Below, one piece after another: positions 17,118 through 25,625 of a stretch of DNA of 47,290 nt (its first letter is position 1; each line of letters opens with the position of its first letter). A program made the position numbers and the translations under genes. The notes below the pieces were generated by a model, which searched no databases, had not been told where the DNA came from, and saw nothing but the letters and a program-made list of their open reading frames with translations. Source of the DNA: CAWVWF01 sp963933885 (GTDB lineage: Bacteria > Bacteroidota > Bacteroidia > Flavobacteriales_C > GCA-002722245); NCBI GenBank assembly GCA_963933885.1, contig CAWVWF010000006.1, positions 1-47,290 of the forward strand. Reading direction: 5' to 3'.

Positions 17118-18440
17118 GTGATCAACAAATCTGAAATCATAATCATCGTAATCTGTTTTATCGTTTTAATAACATATGCAATTACGGGCTTCTATAGCTT
17201 CCCTTCAGGTGATGATTTCGACTATGCCTGCTTAGGTAGAAGTAACAACAATTTTGTTGCTACTGTTTTAAAAGAGAGAACAAGATGGAATGGTAGATAT
17301 ATAAGTAACTTCTTTGTAATAGGGAGCCCCTTAAACTCAGGTGGAATATCATTATACCAATTAATGCCTTGCCTTTTAATAATATTCGCTTCGCTAGGAA
17401 TATTTACCTTTTTCAAACTCATTCTTAATCTAAAATCTTTACTAATTTCACTAGTATCTACTGTAATTTTATTTTCAATAATGCCTGATATTACAGAAGG
17501 TATTTACTGGTATACTGGCGCCATTAGTTATATCCCGGGAGGCGTCTTATTTCTTATAACACTAGGGGCACTGTTCCAATATTGGTTTGAAGAAAAAAAA
17601 TGGTTCATCATCCCTATTGTAGGAATTCAAATCATAGCAAGTGGGTTTAATGAGATCATTCCAATATTAGCAACTACAACCTTTACATTTATATGGTTAT
17701 ACAACCGTAAAAGATGGGACATAGCATTATTATCATTATTTCAGTTTGGACTCTTTTACTACGTAATCTCTGCTCCTGGTAATTCTGTTAGAGATAGTTT
17801 TTTCACGGAGCAACATCAAGCTTGGTTTTCATTTCAAAAAGCTTGGCAATACACTGTGAGGTTTATAGGTGAATGGATGTTAAACCCAGCAATTTATCTT
17901 TGGATATTAACTTTGCTTTTTATTAAATTTCCAGAAAATTTAATTGCTAGATTAGCTTTTTTAAAACGACCTCTAGTTCTATTTTTTGTTCTTGTTGGAC
18001 CAACATACCTCGGTGCTTTCGGTCCCCTATGGAGTACTGGATTACTTGGACAATACAGAACAGAAAACCTTGCTAGTTTTTTCTATATTGTATCATTAAG
18101 CGTTGTTATTATAGCAAATAAAGAATTTATTAAAAGCAAAATCAATTTCACTTTAGAACCAAAAACAGTTGCCATTGGACTTTCTATCTTCTTATTAATA
18201 TGGAAAAATCAGTTCTTCCTATTTAAAGAAATTGTAACAGGTGAAATCTTTGGCTTTGAAAAAGAAATGAATGCCCGAATTGAATTACTAGATCAAACAA
18301 AAAACGAAGATGTTTACCTATCTCCTATTACAAATCAGACAAGAACATTATTTGTTTACCCTATCACTGACAACCCTCTAGATTGGAAAAATCAGTGTTA
18401 TGCAAATTTCTATAGAGCTAAGAAAGTCTTTAAAAAGTAG
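17118..18440 (+). CDS. DUF6056-like multi-pass membrane protein (GT-C-like)
   Basis: The 440-residue protein has about ten hydrophobic helices; the first (residues 5-26) is followed by a periplasmic loop with SGDDFDYA and a WNGRYISNF motif. An acidic pair in the first loop is the layout of GT-C glycosyltransferases and of DUF6056 proteins. The activity, perhaps transfer of a polyprenyl-linked sugar, is inferred. The start is GTG, which keeps the first helix intact; the next ATG would cut into it. It ends 4 bp before the convergent hydroxylase gene. Confidence 0.7.
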   Translation: MINKSEIIIIVICFIVLITYAITGFYSFPSGDDFDYACLGRSNNNFVATVLKERTRWNGRYISNFFVIGSPLNSGGISLYQLMPCLLIIFASLGIFTFFKLILNLKSLLISLVSTVILFSIMPDITEGIYWYTGAISYIPGGVLFLITLGALFQYWFEEKKWFIIPIVGIQIIASGFNEIIPILATTTFTFIWLYNRKRWDIALLSLFQFGLFYYVISAPGNSVRDSFFTEQHQAWFSFQKAWQYTVRFIGEWMLNPAIYLWILTLLFIKFPENLIARLAFLKRPLVLFFVLVGPTYLGAFGPLWSTGLLGQYRTENLASFFYIVSLSVVIIANKEFIKSKINFTLEPKTVAIGLSIFLLIWKNQFFLFKEIVTGEIFGFEKEMNARIELLDQTKNEDVYLSPITNQTRTLFVYPITDNPLDWKNQCYANFYRAKKVFKK

Positions 18441-18444
18441 CCCC

Positions 18445-19323
18445 TTATTTTTTAAAACCACTAAGAATTTGCTTGATAAATGTTTTAGGATAATTTTCAT
18501 CGCCATCAAAACCCAATTCGATATCTCTCCCTGAACTAGGCACATAACTAGTTTTAAAAAGATAATCCCAAACAGATAATGTAAGTCCGAAATTAACCCC
18601 CATTTTATGCTGTTCAGGAATATCCTTTGCGTGATGCCAAATATGCATTTGTGGACTATTCAAAACGTATTTAAAAATCCCTAATGGAACATTTACATTC
18701 GCATGGTTGAAATGTCCCCAAGAGATTGTAATAAGATGCATATAGAATAAGTACTCCGCTTCAAAACCAATTAGAAGTAAAGGAAAATAGGTGATTGATT
18801 TATAAATGATCGATTCTACCCAATGAAATCTTAAATGGCCCGCAAAGCCCATCTCTTTGATAGAATGGTGCAATCTATGAAATCGCCAAAGTAAAGGGTA
18901 TTTATGAAGCAATCTATGAATATTCCAATGTGTGAAATCTGTAATAATAAAAACGATTAACAGCTGGACCCAACTAGGCAAACTGTTTATTTGAAGGATC
19001 ACTAAATTATGTATCCCAAAGAATTTAAACATAGAAGTTGAAATAGATTCAGCTACAGCCGATAGTCCAACGAACAAAATAATGTAAAAAAGAAAAAAGT
19101 TGAAATACATATAAAATGCATCCTGCCAGAACTGCTTTCTAATTACAGCTTGATTTTTTCGCCAAGGAACAACAACTTCGATTAAGAAAAATGTGACTGA
19201 AATTAAAGCTAGTCCCCAAAAATAATTACCGAATAAACTGTTGGTAGAAATTAAAATCTGATCGTTCCATAACCAATTCAAATATCCTTGAAGCGCTTTA
19301 ATGTATGTTTCGATCAAATCCAT
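18445..19323 (-). CDS. Sterol desaturase / fatty acid hydroxylase family protein
   Basis: A membrane di-iron hydroxylase of 292 residues. The eight-histidine pattern is complete: HWNIH (132-136) and HRLLH (136-140), HRLHH (149-153), HFNHAN (204-209) and HIWHH (227-231). Four to five hydrophobic helices surround them. The family hydroxylates or desaturates lipids such as sterols, carotenoids and fatty acyl chains; the substrate is not evident. In Bacteroidota, lipid hydroxylation of ornithine or sphingolipids is one option (inference). A TAATATTG box ends 4 nt before the ATG. Confidence 0.9.
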   Translation of the reverse strand: MDLIETYIKALQGYLNWLWNDQILISTNSLFGNYFWGLALISVTFFLIEVVVPWRKNQAVIRKQFWQDAFYMYFNFFLFYIILFVGLSAVAESISTSMFKFFGIHNLVILQINSLPSWVQLLIVFIITDFTHWNIHRLLHKYPLLWRFHRLHHSIKEMGFAGHLRFHWVESIIYKSITYFPLLLIGFEAEYLFYMHLITISWGHFNHANVNVPLGIFKYVLNSPQMHIWHHAKDIPEQHKMGVNFGLTLSVWDYLFKTSYVPSSGRDIELGFDGDENYPKTFIKQILSGFKK

Positions 19324-19327
19324 AATA

Positions 19328-19335
19328 CAATATTA
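19328..19335 (-). promoter_or_regulatory. Putative -7 box of the hydroxylase gene
   Basis: TAATATTG (7 of 8 to TAnnTTTG) ends 4 nt before the ATG at 19323, implying a leaderless or nearly leaderless transcript. No matching -33 box. Confidence 0.4.
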
Positions 19336-19387
19336 TAGTTTTTCAAACAATACTTCTGTGCGTTAGGTTACAATAGATTTTCTTATC

Positions 19388-19978
19388 CTAAGAATAGATT
19401 ACTAAAAGAAGCTGGATAACACCAATAAAGAATCCTAAAACACCACCTAATACTTCGATGAATTTGAATTCCTTTTTCATTATAGAATATAATACTTCTT
19501 CCATTTTATCGCTTGAAAAGTTAATTACTTTATCATAAACGATTTCTTCGATATTAACTTCTTCTTTCAACTTGTTTGCATAAGTATCGATAATCCCAGG
19601 GATAACCTCTCCTATTTCATTAAGCAAAGCAGTTTTAATTTTGTTTTTTAAATCATCATTTAAAAACATTGCCAACATAGGCATACTTGTACTTAATTTC
19701 ACATTAATAAAATCATCTAGTTTTGATTCTACAAAACTTAATACTTCCGTATTATCCGCAGATTTCATTTTCGAAACAATATCATCAATCGAAAATAACT
19801 CCGATGCTACAATTTGACCTAATCTTTCAGCCATCGCCTTTTGACGTTTTGGAAAAATCCCTTGAATTGTAAACAATCCTAAATTAAGAGGTTTAACTGG
19901 GTGAAAAAGCATTTTAACTGCTACCCAATTAGTTAACCATCCAGTTATTGCTGCAATGAAAGGTAAAAAGTAAATCAT
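19388..19978 (-). CDS. DUF445 family membrane protein
   Basis: A 196-residue protein beginning MIYFLPFIAAITGWLTNWVA, the DUF445 signature, with 'VKMLFHPVKPLNL' and 'GIFPKRQKAMAERLGQ' behind it. One helix at the N-terminus and one at the C-terminus (about 172-194) flank a helical soluble part. This is the short form common in Bacteroidota; Bacillus YheB/YtxB-like members are longer. The family is of unknown function. It starts about 20 bp downstream of the ferredoxin terminator. Confidence 0.88.
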   Translation of the reverse strand: MIYFLPFIAAITGWLTNWVAVKMLFHPVKPLNLGLFTIQGIFPKRQKAMAERLGQIVASELFSIDDIVSKMKSADNTEVLSFVESKLDDFINVKLSTSMPMLAMFLNDDLKNKIKTALLNEIGEVIPGIIDTYANKLKEEVNIEEIVYDKVINFSSDKMEEVLYSIMKKEFKFIEVLGGVLGFFIGVIQLLLVIYS

Positions 19979-19993
19979 ACTAATTAATTTATA

Positions 19994-20019
19994 TAAAAAA
20001 AGCCACGCGAACGTGGCTT
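19994..20019 (-). terminator. Intrinsic terminator of the ferredoxin gene, UUCG loop
   Basis: An 8-bp stem AAGCCACG/CGTGGCTT (20000-20007, 20012-20019) reads on the minus strand with a TTCG tetraloop and is followed by a T-rich tail (A run at 19995-19999). It lies 21 bp after the ferredoxin stop. Confidence 0.9.
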
Positions 20020-20040
20020 ATAAAATATTGTGTCACTTAC

Positions 20041-20388
20041 TTATAAGTGCATAAATTCTTTTTTAGCTAATAACTGCTCTTCTGTTTCTTCATGATCTTC
20101 ATCATCAATACAACAGTCTACTGGACATACTGCAGCACATTGTGGTTCGTCGTGAAAACCAACACACTCAGTACATTTATCAGTTACGATATAATAGTAA
20201 TCCATTTCTGGCGGTTCTTGCTCATCATCTGACTCGTAAGCATTTCCAGTTGGAGTTGTTACTGATCCAGTAAGTGAAGTCCCATCGGATAATCTCCACT
20301 CTACACCTCCTTCATAAATTGCATTATTCGGACATTCTGGTTCACAAGCACCACAGTTAATACACTCGTCTGTAATAATAATTGCCAT
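20041..20388 (-). CDS. 2[4Fe-4S] ferredoxin, Allochromatium type
   Basis: A 115-residue electron carrier. The first cluster motif is C9-x2-C12-x2-C15-x3-C19-P. The second is the expanded C72-x2-C75-x8-C84-x3-C88-P pattern of Allochromatium-type ferredoxins, and two further Cys (92, 93) follow. An acidic insertion of about 45 residues (25-70, DDEQEPPEMD) separates the motifs and makes it longer than the usual 80-90 residues; this form is common in Bacteroidota. It has its own promoter and terminator. The redox partner is not encoded nearby. Confidence 0.93.
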   Translation of the reverse strand: MAIIITDECINCGACEPECPNNAIYEGGVEWRLSDGTSLTGSVTTPTGNAYESDDEQEPPEMDYYYIVTDKCTECVGFHDEPQCAAVCPVDCCIDDEDHEETEEQLLAKKEFMHL

Positions 20389-20411
20389 GTCAATCTTTGT
20401 TTAGTTGACTG

Positions 20412-20442
20412 CAAAAATACACAGAGAGATATTAGCAACCAA
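20412..20442 (-). promoter_or_regulatory. Promoter of the ferredoxin gene
   Basis: On the minus strand, TTG (20440-20442), a 20-bp spacer and a perfect TATTTTTG -7 box (20412-20419). The leader before the ATG at 20388 would be about 20 nt. Confidence 0.7.
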
Positions 20443-20557
20443 CAAGAAAATGATATTTAATTTATAAAATGCACTCCATTCGTCTAAAACCCTGCTACTA
20501 ACATTGCCTTGTTTAATTTTTTTCCTTTAATTGCTCATATCAAGAAAGACTTCCACG

Positions 20558-20565
20558 TACATTTG
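20558..20565 (+). promoter_or_regulatory. Putative -7 box of the J-protein gene
   Basis: TACATTTG is a perfect match to TAnnTTTG and ends 4 nt before the ATG at 20570, so the mRNA may be leaderless. No clear TTG box at the expected distance. Confidence 0.45.
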
Positions 20566-20569
20566 AATT

Positions 20570-21187
20570 ATGCAGATCTACACTTTATTAGGAATCCAGC
20601 CAAATGCAACTGAAGCCGAAATAAAAAAGGCCTATAGAAAACTTGCCATTAAGTATCATCCAGATAAAAATAATGGAAACGAGACTTCTCAACTAAAGTT
20701 CATTGCAATAAACAAGGCTTATCAATTAGCAATAAAGAATGTTGCAATTGTTAAAACTTCCAATAATGGTTACTCAGCTCGATCTACTCAATCTACAAGA
20801 ACTAAACAATCCACTAACCAAAGAGATTCAACTAAAAAGACACACTCACACTATTCTTATAAACACACTTATTACAATTCTACCAAGCAAGAAAAAAAAC
20901 AAAAAGAAGAATTTGATTGGGAAAAAGTACATAGCAGATATTCTAATGCAAATACTAAGAAAAAAGAGCCAGTTCAAAATCAGACTTCATATGCAAAGAA
21001 AACTGTAATTGTAGAAGAAAAAGGTGTTGATTTAACTAAAGTGATTTTATACCTGATCTCACTTCTAGTTGGTACTTTAGTGTTTTCAGTTACACAGAAT
21101 TTAATGTGGGGAATCAGTAGTACTTTTATTTTCGTATCTGCAATTATCCTTACTCAACTTTTTCAAAATGAAGATAGTCTGGCATAA
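20570..21187 (+). CDS. Membrane-anchored J-domain protein
   Basis: A 205-residue co-chaperone. A complete J domain occupies 1-60 with the HPD tripeptide at 30-32. It is followed by a low-complexity linker rich in Ser, Thr, Lys, Gln and Tyr (about 65-145), then two hydrophobic helices (about 153-173 and 178-196). No Gly/Phe region, zinc finger or DnaJ C-domain is present, so it is a class III J-protein that would recruit DnaK to the inner membrane with the J domain in the cytoplasm. The client is unknown. Confidence 0.88.
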   Translation: MQIYTLLGIQPNATEAEIKKAYRKLAIKYHPDKNNGNETSQLKFIAINKAYQLAIKNVAIVKTSNNGYSARSTQSTRTKQSTNQRDSTKKTHSHYSYKHTYYNSTKQEKKQKEEFDWEKVHSRYSNANTKKKEPVQNQTSYAKKTVIVEEKGVDLTKVILYLISLLVGTLVFSVTQNLMWGISSTFIFVSAIILTQLFQNEDSLA

Positions 21188-21309
21188 ACATTAGCTCAGA
21201 TTCATCATTTTTTTATTTGCACATCAAATATTGCTATTTAATTTTATAAACGGTAACAATCGGTATATAATAAATCGTAATTTAGCGTTACTAAAAAAAG
21301 CATTTAAGC

Positions 21310-22548
21310 ATGTCCAAACAAATACTTTCATACGCCTTGTTTCTTATAGGTCTTGTTTCAGTAATATTTCCTTTCGCTTCTTATGAAAACGCTTACTACG
21401 TTAAAGGGGATTATTACGTAACGATGGTTGATACAATTTCGGATAGATATGAACCGTACATCAAAGATTTAATTCAAAGTAAACGAAACTTAAGCGCAAA
21501 TTTCGATAAAGTAAAACTTGCAAATTCATTAGAAAAAGATGCAAAGCAATTAGACTTTACTTTATTGAGAGCTAAAGAAGATAATGACTCTACTAGAATT
21601 GCAGAAGCGGAAATGAATATAAACGTATTTGTTTCAAACCATCTAACTTTAGAAGGTGAAATTGATGAGAAATGGAATATTGATAATTTATCAGAAAAGG
21701 CTCTAACAAACAAAATTCAATCTATTAAGGATACACTTTCAATTAACCAATTTATCGTTATCACTACAAATCAAATCGTAAATCCTAATGGTTTGGCAAG
21801 TATAGAGAAGGTTAAAATTGATGACATCTCAATAAAGAAAGAAAACCGTCAAGATAAGATGGTATATGTCATCTTCGGTTTTGTAAGTATCTTATTAGGA
21901 GTCTTTATACTTCTAGTTGCAACAGATAAACTTCCGTTACATTCTCCAATTATAAAATATGGAGTAATGTCTATTTTCTTCTTATCAGCTATTTTCTACA
22001 TTTACAAAGCAAATAGTAGTCTGCAAAATGATATTGAATTTGAACGCGTTTATCTAGATAGAGAAAACGTTGTTAAAGAACACATTCTAAAACTTAGAGA
22101 TTTACAAGTTGCTCACCTTAAAGAAAAAGGGGACTATGCGCAAAACTGGTCTCAACTAATCAAGTTCGCAAAACAAGACTCAATTCAAATTGTGAAATTT
22201 CTAGTTAATCAGAACGATACTAATGAAGTAAACAAAGCAGTTAGAAATGGAAATGCCCTGGTTGACACCATCTATCTACCAGTAGCTGATAAAGTTTATG
22301 GAAAAGACAGCAATATCAAACTAGATTCTATTTGTTATGTTCCTTATTCGAAAGACACTTTCATTGTGAAAATTGGATATGTTGAGCGAAATGAAAAAGA
22401 AATTAAAGTAATGCTAATTCAAACTGAGAAGCGAGTATTCGTTGAAAATCTTGATATTTTCCCTGAAAACTTCGAGAATTTAGTAGCTCCAAAACCAACT
22501 TTATCTGTTGGTAGTTTAAAAGAACCAACAACTGAGGGAAACTGGTAA
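21310..22548 (+). CDS. Unknown membrane protein upstream of DUF3822-rsmD
   Basis: I do not recognise this 412-residue protein. One N-terminal helix (about 5-25) leads to a helical, partly coiled-coil extracytoplasmic stretch (about 45-175). A helix pair follows (about 180-202 and 212-232), then a soluble C-terminal half (about 235-412) with KEKGDYAQNWSQLIKF, which resembles a secreted 'DKGKYA-NW--L--F' element seen in Bacteroidota proteins of unknown role. It ends one base before the DUF3822 start, so the two genes and rsmD form an operon. Confidence 0.7.
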   Translation: MSKQILSYALFLIGLVSVIFPFASYENAYYVKGDYYVTMVDTISDRYEPYIKDLIQSKRNLSANFDKVKLANSLEKDAKQLDFTLLRAKEDNDSTRIAEAEMNINVFVSNHLTLEGEIDEKWNIDNLSEKALTNKIQSIKDTLSINQFIVITTNQIVNPNGLASIEKVKIDDISIKKENRQDKMVYVIFGFVSILLGVFILLVATDKLPLHSPIIKYGVMSIFFLSAIFYIYKANSSLQNDIEFERVYLDRENVVKEHILKLRDLQVAHLKEKGDYAQNWSQLIKFAKQDSIQIVKFLVNQNDTNEVNKAVRNGNALVDTIYLPVADKVYGKDSNIKLDSICYVPYSKDTFIVKIGYVERNEKEIKVMLIQTEKRVFVENLDIFPENFENLVAPKPTLSVGSLKEPTTEGNW

Positions 22549-22549
22549 T

Positions 22550-23404
22550 ATGAGTCTTGAAGTTGTAATAGATAAAAGTTTTGATCCATCTGCACTACAG
22601 AAGTATCACTTAAGTTTAAAAATTGGAATCGATTTTTTTATTGTAAATGCTGTTAAAGTAAAATCTGCAACTAACGTTGCTATTGCTGAACAGAATTTCA
22701 AAGGAGAATTCAAACAAGATTTTCATACAAGTGCATTTGTTGAAACGCTGAAAAAAGCACCAATAAAAGTAACTAAGAAATACCAATCTGTTTCCGTAAG
22801 TATTGCCAATACACTGTTCTCTATAATTCCTAAAGCGTTATTTGATGAAACTATGGTTAAATCTTATGTTGAGCTTAATTGTAAGGTCAATGAGAATTAC
22901 GATTATAGATATAATATAATACCTAACTCAGGAATGGTAATTTGCTATGCAATTCCTCGAGACTTAAATTCGTGGTTAACAAAGGTTTTTCCGAAAGCGA
23001 AAATCAATCATGAATTAGCAATATCTATTGAAGCATGTGTAAGGGATTTTAAATCATTATCGGAAAACAGACTAATACTAAATGTTCACAAAAACTATTT
23101 CGACTTCATTTATTTGAAACAAGGAAAAGTTGAGTTTGTGAACTCATTTCATTTTGAAGAAAAGGAAGACTTTCTATATTTTTTATTATTTACATGTGAG
23201 CAGTTAGAAATTAATCCACATGAAATCACCACTTACCTTCTTGGAGAAATCAAAAAAGGAGAAGAACTACATCAACTTTTATTTCAATATATCAAGAACT
23301 TAGAATTTGGTAGCAGAAATAAAAATATAAAAATAGCACACGGCTTAAGTAGCATTCCAAAACACTACTTTTACAATATATTCAATCAGTACTTATGCGG
23401 GTAA
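22550..23404 (+). CDS. DUF3822 family protein
   Basis: The 284-residue protein has the DUF3822 hallmarks: KYHLSLKIGIDFFIVNAV at the start and YRYNIIPNSG in the middle. The fold is predicted to be ASKHA (actin/hexokinase)-like, with no obvious catalytic motif. DUF3822 genes are regularly found directly before rsmD in Bacteroidota, as here, where the two overlap by 10 bp. The biochemical role is unknown; the linkage suggests something close to ribosome assembly or RNA modification (inference). Confidence 0.82.
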   Translation: MSLEVVIDKSFDPSALQKYHLSLKIGIDFFIVNAVKVKSATNVAIAEQNFKGEFKQDFHTSAFVETLKKAPIKVTKKYQSVSVSIANTLFSIIPKALFDETMVKSYVELNCKVNENYDYRYNIIPNSGMVICYAIPRDLNSWLTKVFPKAKINHELAISIEACVRDFKSLSENRLILNVHKNYFDFIYLKQGKVEFVNSFHFEEKEDFLYFLLFTCEQLEINPHEITTYLLGEIKKGEELHQLLFQYIKNLEFGSRNKNIKIAHGLSSIPKHYFYNIFNQYLCG

Positions 23405-23922
23405 TTAGCGGTAAATTTAAAGGCAGAAGATTTCATCCACCAAAGAGTCTTCCAGTTCGTCCTACTACGGATCAAGCAAAAGAAAGTCTGTTTAACATTT
23501 TAAACAACAACTTTTACTTTGAAGATTTAGACGTATTAGATTTATTTTCTGGGACAGGAAGTATGTCTTATGAATTTCTTTCTCGTGAAGTAAAATCCGT
23601 TATTTCAATTGATGGGAACTACAATTGTATAGCTTATCAAAAAAAGATGAAAGCTGAATTGAAACTTGATAATTTTTCTGTTTTCAAAAATGATGTTTTT
23701 CGAGGTTTAGAAAAACTAACTACAAAGTTTGATCTTATTTTTGCTGACCCACCATATGATTTAAAGAGTATGTTAGATATACCTGAAGCGGTTTTTAAAC
23801 ATGATTTAATGAACGAAGGTGCTTGGTTAATTGTGGAGCACTCAAAACATACACGTTTTGACCACCCACGATTTGTTGAGCACAGAGAATATGGAGGTGT
23901 TAACTTCTCAATTTTCAAGTAA
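23395..23922 (+). CDS. rsmD: 16S rRNA (guanine(966)-N(2))-methyltransferase RsmD
   Basis: RsmD methylates G966 of 16S rRNA in the P-site region. The 175-residue protein starts with the family motif MRVISGKFKGRRF, has the RPTTDQAKESLFNIL segment at 22-36, the SAM-binding DLFSGTGS at 49-56 and the catalytic DPPY at 118-121. Length is normal. The ATG lies inside DUF3822 (10-bp overlap), and the last 15 bp overlap the convergent lipoprotein gene. Confidence 0.95.
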   Translation: MRVISGKFKGRRFHPPKSLPVRPTTDQAKESLFNILNNNFYFEDLDVLDLFSGTGSMSYEFLSREVKSVISIDGNYNCIAYQKKMKAELKLDNFSVFKNDVFRGLEKLTTKFDLIFADPPYDLKSMLDIPEAVFKHDLMNEGAWLIVEHSKHTRFDHPRFVEHREYGGVNFSIFK

Positions 23923-24774
23923 CTCCTTTGGAGGAAATACTATGATGTGAGAACCATAATCATAGTAGTCTGTAAATTTAGTTTTCTTAAATAAAGGATC
24001 ATCAAATCCATAGGCGTATTCTATTGATGGTGCTCCAGACCAGTTACATTCTTTTAATGTGTCAAATCTTGTTATCCAAGTGTGATAACCTTGATAACTA
24101 AACCCCCAACCAAACTCATTTTCATTAAGAACACTATCAACTTTAATATCATCTTCTTCTAGGACATACAATTCATCTATTGGAATATTTGGTTGTTTCC
24201 ATACATGGTATTTTTTATCCTTCTTATAATTCTTGACACAACTTTTATATTCAGGAGAAAACTCTGAGACAACCAGAATAGCTTTCCAGTTATAATACTT
24301 TGTTAAAAGGTAAGCCATACTCCAACCAGCATGTTCTCTTTCCCCCCATAAGTCTTTATGTTTCGCTTCTAATTTTTCAAATTCACCAGACATTCCGAAA
24401 CGTAATGCTTCTATTGCATAGATTGTACAGTGCATACTATCTGGTTTTGTTTCAAAATCATTTAAGTATTTTTGAAAATCATTAATTGTATCAGCCTCAC
24501 CAAATCTATTTACAGCAACTTCACTCCAAGTCGTTCCATAATATCTACTATTTGTCGAATCATAATAAGCTTTGAAATATTCATTTTCAATTTCCGCTAA
24601 TCTATTAATTGCATTAGGAGAACTAAACCGAATATATTCGTTTTTAAGCTCGCTCTTTCTTGTATATATAACTTCTTTTGTTGGCTCAATTTCAACTTCT
24701 TCCTTTTTAACATCTGCTTGAGAACAAGAAAATAAAGAGAACAGACATAAAAATATGAGGCAGAGGTTTTTCAT
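23908..24774 (-). CDS. Unknown lipoprotein
   Basis: A 288-residue protein with a clear lipoprotein signal (MKNLCLIFLCLFSLFSC, Cys17). I do not recognise a family. The middle holds a segment around MHCTIYAIEALRFGMSG and HAGWSMAYLLTKYYN, with conserved-looking Cys and His, which could be a papain-like Cys-His arrangement, though this is a guess. Trp and Tyr are frequent in the C-terminal half (GWGFSYQGYHTWITR). The 3' end overlaps rsmD by 15 bp. Located on the envelope. Confidence 0.75.
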   Translation of the reverse strand: MKNLCLIFLCLFSLFSCSQADVKKEEVEIEPTKEVIYTRKSELKNEYIRFSSPNAINRLAEIENEYFKAYYDSTNSRYYGTTWSEVAVNRFGEADTINDFQKYLNDFETKPDSMHCTIYAIEALRFGMSGEFEKLEAKHKDLWGEREHAGWSMAYLLTKYYNWKAILVVSEFSPEYKSCVKNYKKDKKYHVWKQPNIPIDELYVLEEDDIKVDSVLNENEFGWGFSYQGYHTWITRFDTLKECNWSGAPSIEYAYGFDDPLFKKTKFTDYYDYGSHIIVFPPKELLEN

Positions 24775-24781
24775 AGCTTAA

Positions 24782-24811
24782 CAATAATACAAAATCTAAT
24801 AATCGTTACAA
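24782..24811 (-). promoter_or_regulatory. Probable promoter of the lipoprotein gene
   Basis: On the minus strand TTG (24809-24811), a 19-bp spacer and TATTATTG (24782-24789, 7 of 8 to TAnnTTTG). The leader before the ATG at 24774 would be only a few nt. Confidence 0.5.
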
Positions 24812-24866
24812 GTATCAAAAATCCGTTTCTGAAAATTATTGAAACTAACTGGATCGACTTTTATAT

Positions 24867-24874
24867 TATCATTG
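24867..24874 (+). promoter_or_regulatory. Putative -7 box of the CREST gene
   Basis: TATCATTG (7 of 8 to TAnnTTTG) ends 4 nt before the ATG at 24879. No TTG box at the usual spacing. Confidence 0.4.
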
Positions 24875-24878
24875 TATT

Positions 24879-25625
24879 ATGAAGAGAAATGAGATTTTAC
24901 AATATATATTATCTTTTGTCCTAATTGCTTTCATTTTTGGATTACTTCAAGGTAAAGCAATTCCTCAAGACTTATCTTATCATAATTTCGCCGATGATTG
25001 CAAACACTTTGGAACTCCTAACTTCTGGAATGTTATCTCAAACCTACCCTTTCTTTTTTGTGGCTCATTATTTTTCAAACTCAGAAATAATTCAGAACCG
25101 TTCTTTAAATCAATTGCTATTCTAATGGGAATAGGATTTATTCTAACAGGACTTGGATCTGCATACTATCATTTGGAACCAAATAACAATACACTAGTCT
25201 GGGATCGTATTCCAATGACAATTGTATTTGTTTCCTTTTTCTTGCTTTTAGTCCATCAATGTGTTTCTAAAACAATAGCCAAATATAGTTTAGTACCATT
25301 ATTAATTTCAGGAATACTAAGTGTTGTTTATTGGATATATACAGAAGGTCAAGGCGATGGTGATTTACGATGGTATATCGTTATACAGTTCTACCCCCTA
25401 GTAGCTACCTTTATAATACTAGTCTCTTCATGGAAAAACATAAAAGGAAGGTCTTGGATTTTACTCGCCTTCCTTTTTTATATTCTAGCAAAAATATTCG
25501 AAACCCAATTGGACGAATTACTCTTTAAAAACTATCACTTTAGTGGGCACTCCATCAAACATTTATTTTCTGCATGTTCAGGAGTAGCCTTATATTATTG
25601 GATCAAAAAAACTATTCAATCTTAA
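24879..25625 (+). CDS. CREST superfamily membrane hydrolase, alkaline-ceramidase-like
   Basis: A 248-residue protein with seven hydrophobic helices. It shows the CREST/ceramidase (PF05875) residues: the SNLPF segment near 54-58, GSAYYHLEP with His98 at 93-101, WDRIPM with Asp109, and SGHSIKH with His224 and His228, the expected zinc ligands. CREST enzymes hydrolyse amide bonds of lipids (ceramidases, adiponectin receptors, PGAP3-like). Many Bacteroidota make sphingolipids, so a ceramide-like substrate is plausible but unproven. It meets gcvP end to end with no spacer. Confidence 0.85.
   Translation: MKRNEILQYILSFVLIAFIFGLLQGKAIPQDLSYHNFADDCKHFGTPNFWNVISNLPFLFCGSLFFKLRNNSEPFFKSIAILMGIGFILTGLGSAYYHLEPNNNTLVWDRIPMTIVFVSFFLLLVHQCVSKTIAKYSLVPLLISGILSVVYWIYTEGQGDGDLRWYIVIQFYPLVATFIILVSSWKNIKGRSWILLAFLFYILAKIFETQLDELLFKNYHFSGHSIKHLFSACSGVALYYWIKKTIQS

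Noticed and set aside
20739..21008. Plus-strand ORF of 89 codons inside the J-protein gene
   Set aside because: It is an out-of-frame shadow in the Lys/Thr-rich linker; the J domain and helices are in the longer frame.
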